From Limousia pullorum (GTDB lineage Bacteria; Bacillota; Clostridia; Oscillospirales; Acutalibacteraceae), in contig DVNG01000011.1 of the NCBI GenBank assembly GCA_018714545.1, positions 1 through 38,243 of the forward strand: 38,243 nucleotides of DNA, in the 5' to 3' direction. Shown here in pieces: positions 24,192 through 31,786 of this stretch. Within the stretch, counting starts at the first letter, position 1. Every line of letters starts with the position of its first letter. The notes under the pieces are model-generated. The model saw only the letters and a program-made list of their open reading frames with translations, ran no database searches and was not told the origin of the DNA. Position numbers and translations under genes: made by a program.

Positions 24192-24300
24192 ATAGAAGAT
24201 ATATGCTTTTGTAAATTTTAAGAAAAAAATTATTTACATTGGTTTGTATGTTAAAAAACTTGTATGTCCGTGAAAGTGGACGCTTAATTGGTTAAAAAAA

Positions 24301-24324
24301 TATCCGCCCGGCGGATTAGATATG
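24301..24324. repeat. Short palindrome related to the 99-312 repeat
   Basis: TCCGCCCGGCGGA (24303-24315) is a perfect palindrome around one base. Together with its flanks, TATCCGCCCGG then CGGATTAGATAT, it shares the arm sequence of the repeat near the left edge but in rearranged order, as if two half-copies were fused. It lies in the leader of the fakA-like gene. Confidence 0.45.
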
Positions 24325-24355
24325 GCAAAATTAAATGTAGAAGGAAGTGTTTTGT

Positions 24356-26017
24356 ATGATAAACAGTCGTATGCTGAAAAATGCGGTTATATCAGGTGCA
24401 AACAATATTTGCTTGCAGAAAATTCAGATAAACGATTTGAATATTTTCCCTGTTCCTGACGGCGATACAGGAACAAATATGTCTATGACCATAACCGCTG
24501 CAAAGACGGAGCTTGAGAAAAAGGAATTTTCTACCGTCGGAGAAGTCAGTGCTAAGACTGCTTCCTCTATGCTTAGAGGAGCAAGAGGAAATTCAGGCGT
24601 TATCCTTTCCCTGATTTTCAGAGGCTTTGCAAAAGGCCTTGAGGGAAAAGAGGAAGCCGACGGACTTGACCTTGTAAAGGCTCTGGGACTTGGCGTTGAC
24701 GCCGCTTACAAAGCTGTTATGAAACCTACCGAGGGCACAATCCTCACAGTTGCAAGAGTTGCTTATGAAAAGGGTCTTACAGCCGCTATGGAAAGCCGTG
24801 ACGTGGTTTATGTTTGGAAAGAGGTTTGCGCAGCAGCTTACGACGCATTGGATACAACTCCTGAACTTCTGCCTGTTTTGAAAAAAGCAGGTGTTGTTGA
24901 CGCCGGCGGCAAGGGCTTGTGCGTGATTTTTGACGGTATGCTTTCTGTATTTGCAGACGGAAAAGTTATCGAATACAATGGTGACGAGGTTAAGACAGAA
25001 GAGGTTGACGAGTTCAGAAGCGCCGCCGCAGAGTTTGACGACGACATCACTTTCACATACTGCACAGAGTTTATTGTGGGCAGAAACCCTGATGTTAAGA
25101 CAGAGCCTAACGAGCTTAGACTCTTCCTTGAAACAATAGGCGACTGCGTTGTGGTTGTTGACGACGACGAGATTATTAAGGTACACGTTCACACTGAACA
25201 GCCGGGAGACGCTCTCAAGAAAGGTCTTGAGTTCGGTTCTCTCTTGACTGTTAAGGTTGAAAATATGAAAGAACAGCATAAGGCTGCAAAAGAAGAAAAC
25301 GACAAGAAAAAAGCTCAGGCAGAGGAAAAACCGGCCTTTGAACCGGCAGAGCCAACAGAGGAGTACGGTTTCGTGGCTGTTGCAGCCGGCGACGGTGTTG
25401 TAGAGCTTTTCAAGGATTTGGGATGTCAGAATGTAGTAAGCGGCGGTCAGAGCATGAACCCAAGCACTGACGACATTTACGAGGCAGTAATGGCTACACC
25501 TGCTAAGAATGTTTTTGTACTTCCAAACAATAAAAACATTATTATGGCTGCCGAGCAGACTGCTGCTATTGTTACAGACAGAAAGGTAATTGTTTTGCCT
25601 ACAAGAACAATTCCACAGGGTCTTACAGCTATGCTTTCCTTTGACCCTGAAATGAGTCCTGAGAGCAACAGAGAGGTAATAATGGACGCCGCATACGGTG
25701 TAAGCTCCGGTTCCGTTACTTTTGCCGCAAGAGATTCTGAATTCGGAGGAAAGAAGATTAAAGAGGGCGACATAATTGCCCTTGAAAACGGCAAGCTGAC
25801 AATCAGCGAGAAAACACCTGTTAAGGCTCTTTACAAGCTGACAAAATCAATGGTTACAAAGAGCACTTCTTTCATCACCATAATCTGGGGTCAGGGAATA
25901 ACAGAAGAGGAAGCTGCCGAGGCTGAGGAGCTTGTAAGAAATAAGTTCCCACATATCGACGTTACAATGGTAAAGGGCGACCAGCCTGTTTACTACTTCA
26001 TTCTCGGTGTTGAATAA
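24356..26017 (+). CDS. fakA: DAK2-domain fatty acid kinase (FakA/YloV-like)
   Basis: FakA phosphorylates fatty acids held by FakB (DegV) partners, feeding exogenous or recycled acyl chains to phospholipid synthesis. The 553-aa product opens with the DhaL kinase domain: NIFPVPDGDTGTNM (metal and ATP site), LRGARGNSGVILS, KPTEGTILTV and VVDAGGKGL. A middle domain (THTEQ-like HVHTEQPGDALKKG) and a FakA C-terminal domain (LPNNKNIIMAAEQ, LPTRTIPQGLTAM) follow after a charged linker near 305-330. GAAGGAAG at 24340-24347 fixes the ATG. recG follows after a terminator, the same order as yloV-recG in Bacillus; the usual upstream yloU is missing, and no FakB is in the window. Confidence 0.92.
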   Translation: MINSRMLKNAVISGANNICLQKIQINDLNIFPVPDGDTGTNMSMTITAAKTELEKKEFSTVGEVSAKTASSMLRGARGNSGVILSLIFRGFAKGLEGKEEADGLDLVKALGLGVDAAYKAVMKPTEGTILTVARVAYEKGLTAAMESRDVVYVWKEVCAAAYDALDTTPELLPVLKKAGVVDAGGKGLCVIFDGMLSVFADGKVIEYNGDEVKTEEVDEFRSAAAEFDDDITFTYCTEFIVGRNPDVKTEPNELRLFLETIGDCVVVVDDDEIIKVHVHTEQPGDALKKGLEFGSLLTVKVENMKEQHKAAKEENDKKKAQAEEKPAFEPAEPTEEYGFVAVAAGDGVVELFKDLGCQNVVSGGQSMNPSTDDIYEAVMATPAKNVFVLPNNKNIIMAAEQTAAIVTDRKVIVLPTRTIPQGLTAMLSFDPEMSPESNREVIMDAAYGVSSGSVTFAARDSEFGGKKIKEGDIIALENGKLTISEKTPVKALYKLTKSMVTKSTSFITIIWGQGITEEEAAEAEELVRNKFPHIDVTMVKGDQPVYYFILGVE

Positions 26018-26041
26018 TAACCGTAAAATAGCGTATTTATT

Positions 26042-26072
26042 CGGGGTGATGATAGCATCACCCCGTTGTTTT
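26042..26072 (+). terminator. Intrinsic terminator between fakA and recG
   Basis: CGGGGTGATG (26042-26051) pairs perfectly with CATCACCCCG (26056-26065) around ATAG, followed by TTGTTTTT. recG starts only 26 bp later with no visible promoter, so it probably depends on read-through. Confidence 0.85.
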
Positions 26073-26097
26073 TAAATTGTTTGAAGGAGGTGTTTTT

Positions 26098-28137
26098 TTG
26101 AGTCTGTTTGAAATTCCAATTGAAAAATTAAAAGGGATAGGCCCTAAAAAAGGTGAGCTTTTCAGAAAGCTTAAAGTAACCTCTATAGGCGAGCTTATCT
26201 ATTTTTTCCCCAGGGATTACAGCTTCCGTGGTGAAGAGGTTGAAATAAGCAGGGCTGAGGGTCTGGACAAATGCCTTATCAAAGCCACTGTATGTTCTCC
26301 TGTTGTGACAACAAGAATTACAGGGGGAAGAACCATAAGCCGTGTAAGTGTCTTTGACCAAAGCGGAAGTTTAAAGCTTGTTTTTTTTAACAACAGGTTT
26401 ATTTCAGGTATGTTGAGCTACGGCGAGGAATATTATTTTTCCGGGAAGGTTGAAAGAAACGGTGGTCATCTGCAAATGGTATCGCCTATGTTTTATAAAA
26501 CAGCCGATACACGTGAACTGAACCCCGTGTATCACCTGACCGCAGGACTTTCAAATCTCACTGTTGAAAAGGCGGTTAAGAAAGCTCTTGAAATGCTTCC
26601 TGAAAAAATTAACGACCCTATACCTTTGGAAATCAGAGAAAAGTATGATTTAGCTGATTTGGGTTTTACAATCAGAACTATACATTTTCCCGACACTCAG
26701 GAAAATCTCTCTAAGGCGAGAAACAGAGCGTCCTTTGAAGAGCTTTTGGTTTTAATGCTGGGTCTTTCTGTTATCAGAGAGAAAAAGCGCAGGGAAACCG
26801 CTATAGTCACAGAAAAAAGCTATCTTGAAGAATATAAAAAGCTCTTGTCCTTTTCTATGACCGACGACCAGGAAAAGGCGTGCAGGGACTGTATTTCTGA
26901 TATGCTAAAAAACACTCAGCCTATGAACAGACTTGTACAGGGCGACGTTGGTTCAGGTAAAACAGCGGTTGCCGCCGCAGTTGCCCACACTGCCATAAAA
27001 AACGGTATGCAGGTTGCCTTTATGGCGCCTACGGAAATTTTGGCAAGACAGCATTTTAATACCCTTAGAAAGATTTTTGAGAACACGGATATCAGCGTTG
27101 AAATTCTCACGGGAGCAATGACTGTAAAGCAAAAAAATATTGTCCGTGAAAAAATCGCCTCCGGTGAAGTTGATATAGCTGTGGGAACTCATGCATTGCT
27201 TACGGATAAAACAGTATTTAAAAATCTGGGACTTGCGGTTACAGACGAACAGCACCGCTTCGGTGTTTCCCAGAGAGCAGCCCTCAATTCAAAAGGAAAT
27301 GACCCCCATGTGCTGGTAATGAGCGCAACGCCTATACCGAGAACACTGTCTTTGATAATTTACGGAGATTTGGATATTTCAGAGATTAGAACAATGCCTC
27401 CCGGTAGACAAAAGGTGGAAACACTGGTTATAGACAGCTCAAAGAGAAAACGTGCCTATGGATTTTTAAAACAGCAGATTGCAGAGGGTCATCAATGTTA
27501 TATTGTATGTCCTTTTGTGGAGGACAGCGAAACAGAAAATGTGGCTTCTGTGGAAACCTTTGCTCAGGATTTGATGCTTGGGGAATTTTCCGATATTTCT
27601 GTTGGTGTGCTTCACGGAAAGATGAAAGCCGCCGACAAGGAAAGCGTTATGGCTGACTTTGTTTCGGGAAAGATTTCCGTACTTGTTTCCACAACGGTTA
27701 TAGAGGTTGGAGTGGATGTTCCCAATGCCAATGTGATTATGATTGAAAACGGCGAAAGGTTTGGACTTTCACAGCTTCATCAGCTCAGAGGGCGAGTGGG
27801 AAGAGGAAATGTAAAATCCTACTGCATAATAGTTTCCGACAGCTCTTCCGAAAATGCCGGCAAAAGACTTAACACAATGAAAACAATGCACGATGGTTTC
27901 GGAATTGCCGAGGAGGATTTAAAGCTTAGAGGACCGGGAGACTTTTTCGGACGCCGACAACACGGACTTCCAGAAATTACCATTGCCGGCCTTAAAAACA
28001 TGGATATCCTTTTGCAGGCTCAAGAATGTTCTGATTTTATACAAAAAAATAATCTGCTTTCGGAAAAATCTTACAGGGGTTTAAAAACCCAGGTGAACAG
28101 GTTTTTGAAAAGAGCTGAGGATATAGATTTTAACTGA
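26098..28137 (+). CDS. recG: ATP-dependent DNA helicase RecG
   Basis: RecG remodels stalled forks and branch-migrates Holliday junctions. The 679-aa protein has an N-terminal wedge/OB domain (LKGIGPKKGELFRKL, then YFFPRDYSF). Two RecA-like domains follow with Walker A GDVGSGKT at 282-289, DEQH box at 383-386, MSATPIPRTL, and the QLRGRVGRG motif VI. The C-terminal block FGRRQHGLPE is characteristic. Start is TTG with GAAGGAGGTG at 26083-26092 and a 5-nt spacer; the longer frame from 26077 overlaps this site and is rejected. It follows fakA as in other Firmicutes. Confidence 0.97.
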   Translation: MSLFEIPIEKLKGIGPKKGELFRKLKVTSIGELIYFFPRDYSFRGEEVEISRAEGLDKCLIKATVCSPVVTTRITGGRTISRVSVFDQSGSLKLVFFNNRFISGMLSYGEEYYFSGKVERNGGHLQMVSPMFYKTADTRELNPVYHLTAGLSNLTVEKAVKKALEMLPEKINDPIPLEIREKYDLADLGFTIRTIHFPDTQENLSKARNRASFEELLVLMLGLSVIREKKRRETAIVTEKSYLEEYKKLLSFSMTDDQEKACRDCISDMLKNTQPMNRLVQGDVGSGKTAVAAAVAHTAIKNGMQVAFMAPTEILARQHFNTLRKIFENTDISVEILTGAMTVKQKNIVREKIASGEVDIAVGTHALLTDKTVFKNLGLAVTDEQHRFGVSQRAALNSKGNDPHVLVMSATPIPRTLSLIIYGDLDISEIRTMPPGRQKVETLVIDSSKRKRAYGFLKQQIAEGHQCYIVCPFVEDSETENVASVETFAQDLMLGEFSDISVGVLHGKMKAADKESVMADFVSGKISVLVSTTVIEVGVDVPNANVIMIENGERFGLSQLHQLRGRVGRGNVKSYCIIVSDSSSENAGKRLNTMKTMHDGFGIAEEDLKLRGPGDFFGRRQHGLPEITIAGLKNMDILLQAQECSDFIQKNNLLSEKSYRGLKTQVNRFLKRAEDIDFN

Positions 28138-28220
28138 TATTTTAATATAATTGGGTAACATGGTTTAACTTTGATAAACAGTTTTTTAGATAACTAAAGG
28201 TTAAAATCGAAATATTGTTG

Positions 28221-28249
28221 TTGAAATTAAGTAACGATTATTGTATGAT
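28221..28249 (+). promoter_or_regulatory. Sigma-A-like promoter upstream of the D,D-carboxypeptidase
   Basis: TTGAAA at 28221-28226, a 17-bp spacer and TATGAT at 28244-28249. The leader to the start codon would be about 170 nt and contains the palindromes at 28285-28309. Confidence 0.45.
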
Positions 28250-28284
28250 AAATACTATGGATGAAAATTAAAGTTAAAAAAATT

Positions 28285-28309
28285 ATCATGCATGATTGTC
28301 ACAGACAAT
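28285..28309. promoter_or_regulatory. Two overlapping palindromes in the carboxypeptidase leader
   Basis: ATCATGCATGAT (28285-28296) is a perfect 12-bp palindrome. It overlaps ATTGTC-ACA-GACAAT (28295-28309), a 6-bp dyad. Both are downstream of the predicted promoter. They could be operators or an RNA hairpin; nothing in the sequence decides. Confidence 0.35.
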
Positions 28310-28428
28310 TTGTTTGTGCGAAATAGTAATATGTTTATGGTTTTATGTTTTCCGTTTCTCTGACATGTTAGTTTTTTCAAACAGACATAATATGATAATT
28401 GTGTATAGATTATCAACAGGAGGAAAAA

Positions 28429-29763
28429 ATGAAGAAAAGATTGCTGTGTTTATTTTCCTGTGTCATGATACTGGCTGTGTTGTTTTGCAGCACTTTTATG
28501 TCTGTATCAGCATATGTATACGACTTTGAGGGGGAGTACGGAGGAGAAATCCGCTCTGCGTCCGTATTATTTAAAAGTCTTGATACAGGAGAGGTTTTGT
28601 ACGAGAAAGATGCCGATACAAAAAGATATCCCGCTTCAACAACTAAGATTATGACATATATTATCACAGTTGAAAATGTTGAGGATATTGAAAATACCAG
28701 AGTTGAGATTAAGCAGGATATAATTTCCATGCTTGACGGAACAGAAAGCTCTATGGCAGGACTGCAGAATAAAATAGGCGAAACAGTTTCTGTAATTGAT
28801 TTGCTCTACTGTTTGATGCTTCCTTCCGGAAATGATGCGGCTTTGGTTTTGGCTGATTATGTTGGCGGCGGCAGCATAGAAAATTTCGTTGATATGATGA
28901 ATGCAAAGGCTGAGGAGCTTGGATGTGAGAATACACATTTCGTAAATCCTCACGGACTCCATGACGATGATCACTATACAACCGCAAGAGACCTTATGAA
29001 AATATCTGAGTATGCACTTAACACATATATGTTTAAAGAGGTAACTTCAACTGCTACATATTATTGTGAAGGCGACGATTATCCGATTTATACCACAAAC
29101 AATCTGATTGATGAAAACCGTGGAGAGGATCAATATTATCCATATGCTGTATGCGGTAAAACAGGATTTACCGATCAGGCAGGAAAATGTCTTGTACAGA
29201 CAGCGGAAAAGGACGGCTACAGCTACATACTTGTTGCAATGTATGACGATCCGTTTTCCGGAATAACAGGAACGGTTCTCGATGCAATTAACCTATTTAA
29301 CTGGGCGTTTGATACATTTGAAATGAGAACAGTTGCAGACACTGATGTTCCAATCTGCAATGAGAAGATTCTGTATTCCTCAGGCAAAGACAGCATATTG
29401 CTTATTCCGGAGTCCAATTTCGTTACTTTGATGCCTACCGACACAAAGGATACGGATATAGAGATAGTTCCTCAGTTTGAAAAACCGTTACAGGCTCCTG
29501 TAAATAAAGGCGACGTTGTAGGAACTGCTCTTATCAAATACAGAGGCGATGACTATGCAACAATAAACCTTGTTGCAACTGAAAGTGTACAGAGAAGTGA
29601 TTTGAAGTTCTTCTTAGGAACTTTCGGAAATCTGGTTTTGTCACCCTGGTTTATAATAATAGCTGTTGTTTTTGTTTGCCTGCTTTTGGTTTATATTATT
29701 GTTGTAAAAACCCTTTCAGACAGAAACAATGCAAAGGTTAAAAAGTACAGAGATTTTAAATAA
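28429..29763 (+). CDS. D-alanyl-D-alanine carboxypeptidase (DacF/PBP5 type)
   Basis: This secreted penicillin-binding protein trims the terminal D-Ala from peptidoglycan stem peptides. The 444-aa product has a signal peptide (1-29, ending SVSA). Its S11 peptidase domain has Ser70-x-x-Lys73 in PASTTK, Ser133-Gly-Asn135, and Lys244-Thr-Gly in CGKTGFTDQAGKC. A C-terminal beta domain follows, then a membrane helix at about 400-425 with a basic cytoplasmic tail. That helix differs from the amphipathic tail anchor of E. coli PBP5. AGGAGG before the ATG at 28429 rules out the upstream in-frame start. It could be vegetative (DacA) or sporulation-specific (DacF); the sequence does not settle this. Confidence 0.93.
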   Translation: MKKRLLCLFSCVMILAVLFCSTFMSVSAYVYDFEGEYGGEIRSASVLFKSLDTGEVLYEKDADTKRYPASTTKIMTYIITVENVEDIENTRVEIKQDIISMLDGTESSMAGLQNKIGETVSVIDLLYCLMLPSGNDAALVLADYVGGGSIENFVDMMNAKAEELGCENTHFVNPHGLHDDDHYTTARDLMKISEYALNTYMFKEVTSTATYYCEGDDYPIYTTNNLIDENRGEDQYYPYAVCGKTGFTDQAGKCLVQTAEKDGYSYILVAMYDDPFSGITGTVLDAINLFNWAFDTFEMRTVADTDVPICNEKILYSSGKDSILLIPESNFVTLMPTDTKDTDIEIVPQFEKPLQAPVNKGDVVGTALIKYRGDDYATINLVATESVQRSDLKFFLGTFGNLVLSPWFIIIAVVFVCLLLVYIIVVKTLSDRNNAKVKKYRDFK

Positions 29764-29772
29764 TTAAATATT

Positions 29773-29808
29773 AGTTCCCGTTATGTTTTCCATAGCGGGA
29801 ACTTTTTA
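29773..29808 (+). terminator. Intrinsic terminator after the carboxypeptidase
   Basis: AGTTCCCGTTATG (29773-29785) pairs with CATAGCGGGAACT (29791-29803), with one G-T pair, followed by TTTT. Confidence 0.87.
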
Positions 29809-29881
29809 TGTGGAAAAATACCGTGTTACGGCTTATCAAAAAAATTTGTAAAATAATAATAAAAAAAACTCATGAAAAATG

Positions 29882-29910
29882 TTGACAAGACATTTTGTCT
29901 GTGATATAAT
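29882..29910 (+). promoter_or_regulatory. Consensus sigma-A promoter of the tRNA-Ser pair
   Basis: Perfect TTGACA at 29882-29887, a 17-bp spacer and perfect TATAAT at 29905-29910, ending 19 bp before the first tRNA. It is the only fully consensus promoter in the window, as expected for stable RNA. Confidence 0.92.
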
Positions 29911-29929
29911 ATCCACTGTCAGTTGCGAT

Positions 29930-30018
29930 GGAGAGGTGTCCGAGTGGTTTAAGGAGCTAGTCTTGAAAACTAGTGATCCCGCAAGGGACCAAGGGTTCGA
30001 ATCCCTTCCTCTCCGCCA
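29930..30018 (+). tRNA. tRNA-Ser (anticodon UGA)
   Basis: The 89-nt class II tRNA has acceptor arm GGAGAGG at 29930-29936 pairing with CCTCTCC at 30008-30014, discriminator G and an encoded CCA. The anticodon stem CTAGT/ACTAG encloses CTTGAAA, with anticodon TGA at 29964-29966. A long variable arm with GATCCC/GGGACC fits serine. The T loop is GGTTCGAATCC. It reads UCA and, by wobble, other UCN codons. Confidence 0.97.
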
Positions 30019-30049
30019 TTTATTTTTTAGCAATTTAATTTGCCATCTT

Positions 30050-30139
30050 GGAGGATTACTCAAGTGGTGAAGAGGCTCCCCTGCTAAGGGAGTAGGTCGG
30101 GTAACCGGCGCGAGGGTTCAAATCCCTTGTCCTCCGCCA
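30050..30139 (+). tRNA. tRNA-Ser (anticodon GCU)
   Basis: The 90-nt class II tRNA has acceptor GGAGGAT starting at 30050 pairing with GTCCTCC (30129-30135, one G-T pair), discriminator G and an encoded CCA. The anticodon loop CTGCTAA has GCT at 30083-30085. A long variable arm contains GGTCGGG and CCGGC. It reads AGU/AGC serine codons. It lies 31 bp after the UGA tRNA, in the same transcript. Confidence 0.97.
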
Positions 30140-30141
30140 AG

Positions 30142-30173
30142 AAAAAAGCACTTGCATATGCAGGTGCTTTTTT
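30142..30173 (+). terminator. Intrinsic terminator of the tRNA unit
   Basis: AAGCACTTGCA pairs with TGCAGGTGCTT (one G-T pair) around TA, then six T. It ends the tRNA transcript and lies just before the SGNH gene. Confidence 0.88.
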
Positions 30174-30201
30174 CAGTTTATATAAAAGAAACGGTGATTT
30201 T

Positions 30202-30906
30202 ATGGGATATAAGTCAGAAATAATAAAGAAAATTAAAGAGGGCGCAAAAATAAAGATAACAGGCGACAGCCTTTCCGCAGGAACAGGAAGTTCATGTTGT
30301 GTCAGAACCGATGAGATAGTTTTCAAAGACGGTGAAGATGTTTTTTACAGAAAAACTGCTCCCAACAGCTGGGGCGGATTGTTTGCAAAATACATAAGTG
30401 AAAAATATCCATGCTCATCTGTAATTAACAAGGGCTGTGACGGGGCAAACACAACCCAGCTCCTCAATAACTTTGATAAAATAATTGATGAAGACGACGA
30501 CGTTGTGATTTTGCTTGCAGGGGCTAACGACAGAAAAAGACCTGACGGACTTCATGAACTTTATGATAACCTTATTAAATTTACAGAGCTTATGGAGAAA
30601 AAGGGGAAAATTCTTGTGCTTGCGTCCCTTAATCCGTCTACCGAAAGCAATGAATTCTATATTAACCGTATTCATCACAGCGAGGATATTGAAACAATCC
30701 TCACTATGGTGGCAGATGAGAAAAATCTTCTCTTTGTGGACAACTACAGATATATTCAAAATTATCTTGTGGCTTCCGGAAAGAAAATTGACGATATAAT
30801 CTGCGGCGAGGGCTGTAAAAACGACGGTCTTCATCCAGGCGATTTTGTACAGAAGCTTATGTACATGAATCTTATGGAGACTATAGGCTTTGGAATAAGG
30901 CTTTAA
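30202..30906 (+). CDS. SGNH/GDSL-family hydrolase
   Basis: The 234-aa cytoplasmic protein (no signal peptide) has the SGNH blocks in order: TGDSLSAG with nucleophile Ser23, GCDGANT with the oxyanion glycine, LAGANDRK with Asn109, and NDGLHPGD with Asp208 and His211. Such enzymes deacylate esters of lipids, sugars or cell-wall components. ACGGTGA lies 6 nt before the ATG at 30202. The frame runs further upstream through the tRNA terminator, which cannot be coding. No separate promoter is clear. The substrate is unknown. Confidence 0.85.
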   Translation: MGYKSEIIKKIKEGAKIKITGDSLSAGTGSSCCVRTDEIVFKDGEDVFYRKTAPNSWGGLFAKYISEKYPCSSVINKGCDGANTTQLLNNFDKIIDEDDDVVILLAGANDRKRPDGLHELYDNLIKFTELMEKKGKILVLASLNPSTESNEFYINRIHHSEDIETILTMVADEKNLLFVDNYRYIQNYLVASGKKIDDIICGEGCKNDGLHPGDFVQKLMYMNLMETIGFGIRL

Positions 30907-31011
30907 ATATCATATATAAATCACATGGACGTAATCTTTACAACATATAACAGGTTTATTATTTAATTATGTTAACAATTAAACAATGCTGTTTGAAAGT
31001 GAGGAAGTATT

Positions 31012-31497
31012 ATGAGAAGTGCAGTGGTATTTGACAGCAAAACAGGAAACACAAAGCTTTTGGCTCAGTGGATAGCGGAAGAAATTAAGGATTGCGTTTA
31101 CTGCGGAGATATTGATAACGCAGTTGAGGCGGATACATATTTTGTTGGATTTTGGACAGACAAGGGCAGCTGTACCGATAAGGTGAAGAATTTTCTTGAA
31201 AGCCTTCACGGAAAGAAGATTTATCTTTTCGGAACTGCCGGTTTTGGCGTAAGCGATGAATATTTTGAAAAGATTTTAAATGGCGTCAAGGCTTTAATTC
31301 CTGCTGACAATGAAATTATGGAAATGTTTATGTGCCAGGGAAAAATGCCTATGGCTGTAAGAGATAGATATGAAAAAATGCTTGCAGACCAGGATAAAGC
31401 GGCACAGGCTCAGATGCTTATTAAAAACTTTGATATGGCTCTTTCTCATCCCGACGAGAAAGACAGGGAAAGCATGATAAAAAAATTAAAAATCTGA
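31012..31497 (+). CDS. Small flavodoxin-family protein (BilS-like)
   Basis: The 161-aa protein has a flavodoxin start, VVFDSKTGNTKLLAQWIAEEI, where SKTGNT is the FMN phosphate loop. Further on are FVGFWTDKGSCTDKV, YLFGTAGFGVSDEYFEKIL and the marker FMCQGKMPMAVRDRYEKML. This combination is found in a gut-anaerobe flavodoxin group that includes BilS, the partner of bilirubin reductase BilR. No BilR-like gene is nearby, so a role in bilirubin reduction cannot be claimed; it is more safely an electron-transfer protein. AGGAAG precedes the ATG. A weak TTTACA/TATTTA promoter may lie in the 105-bp gap upstream, and a good terminator follows. Confidence 0.82.
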   Translation: MRSAVVFDSKTGNTKLLAQWIAEEIKDCVYCGDIDNAVEADTYFVGFWTDKGSCTDKVKNFLESLHGKKIYLFGTAGFGVSDEYFEKILNGVKALIPADNEIMEMFMCQGKMPMAVRDRYEKMLADQDKAAQAQMLIKNFDMALSHPDEKDRESMIKKLKI

Positions 31498-31527
31498 TAT
31501 TTATTCCAATTTTATAAGACTTAATTA

Positions 31528-31567
31528 AGCGGACAGAAAATCTCAATCTGTCCGCTCTTCTTTTTTG
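31528..31567 (+). terminator. Intrinsic terminator after the flavodoxin gene
   Basis: AGCGGACAGA (31528-31537) pairs perfectly with TCTGTCCGCT (31547-31556), followed by a CTTCTTTTTT run. Confidence 0.9.
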
Positions 31568-31631
31568 TGTTTTTAGAAATTTATTTAATTTGCTAGATGA
31601 AACTTTTTTAAATAAATATTTCGTAAATCTA

Positions 31632-31660
31632 TTGAATAACTTATTGTAATTAGTTATAAT
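31632..31660 (+). promoter_or_regulatory. Sigma-A promoter of the dockerin glycosidase
   Basis: TTGAAT at 31632-31637, a 17-bp spacer and perfect TATAAT at 31655-31660. It leaves a leader of about 120 nt to the start codon. No obvious CRE-type operator was recognised. Confidence 0.7.
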
Positions 31661-31786
31661 AATAACTATATGATATGTTATTTTGTTTATATTGCTGAAT
31701 AGGCTTGCGGCGTGTGATTTTGTATATTGGTAGTTTGATTCCTTTTGGTTTCAATCGACTGTATAAACATAAAAAGGAGGATAAAA

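Noticed and set aside
24593..25279. A 228-codon minus-strand open frame inside fakA
   Set aside because: Fully antisense to a conserved gene, no ribosome site and a Cys/Asn-rich translation without motifs.
30127..30201. N-terminal extension of the SGNH hydrolase
   Set aside because: The frame crosses the end of tRNA-Ser and its terminator; a ribosome site supports the ATG at 30202.
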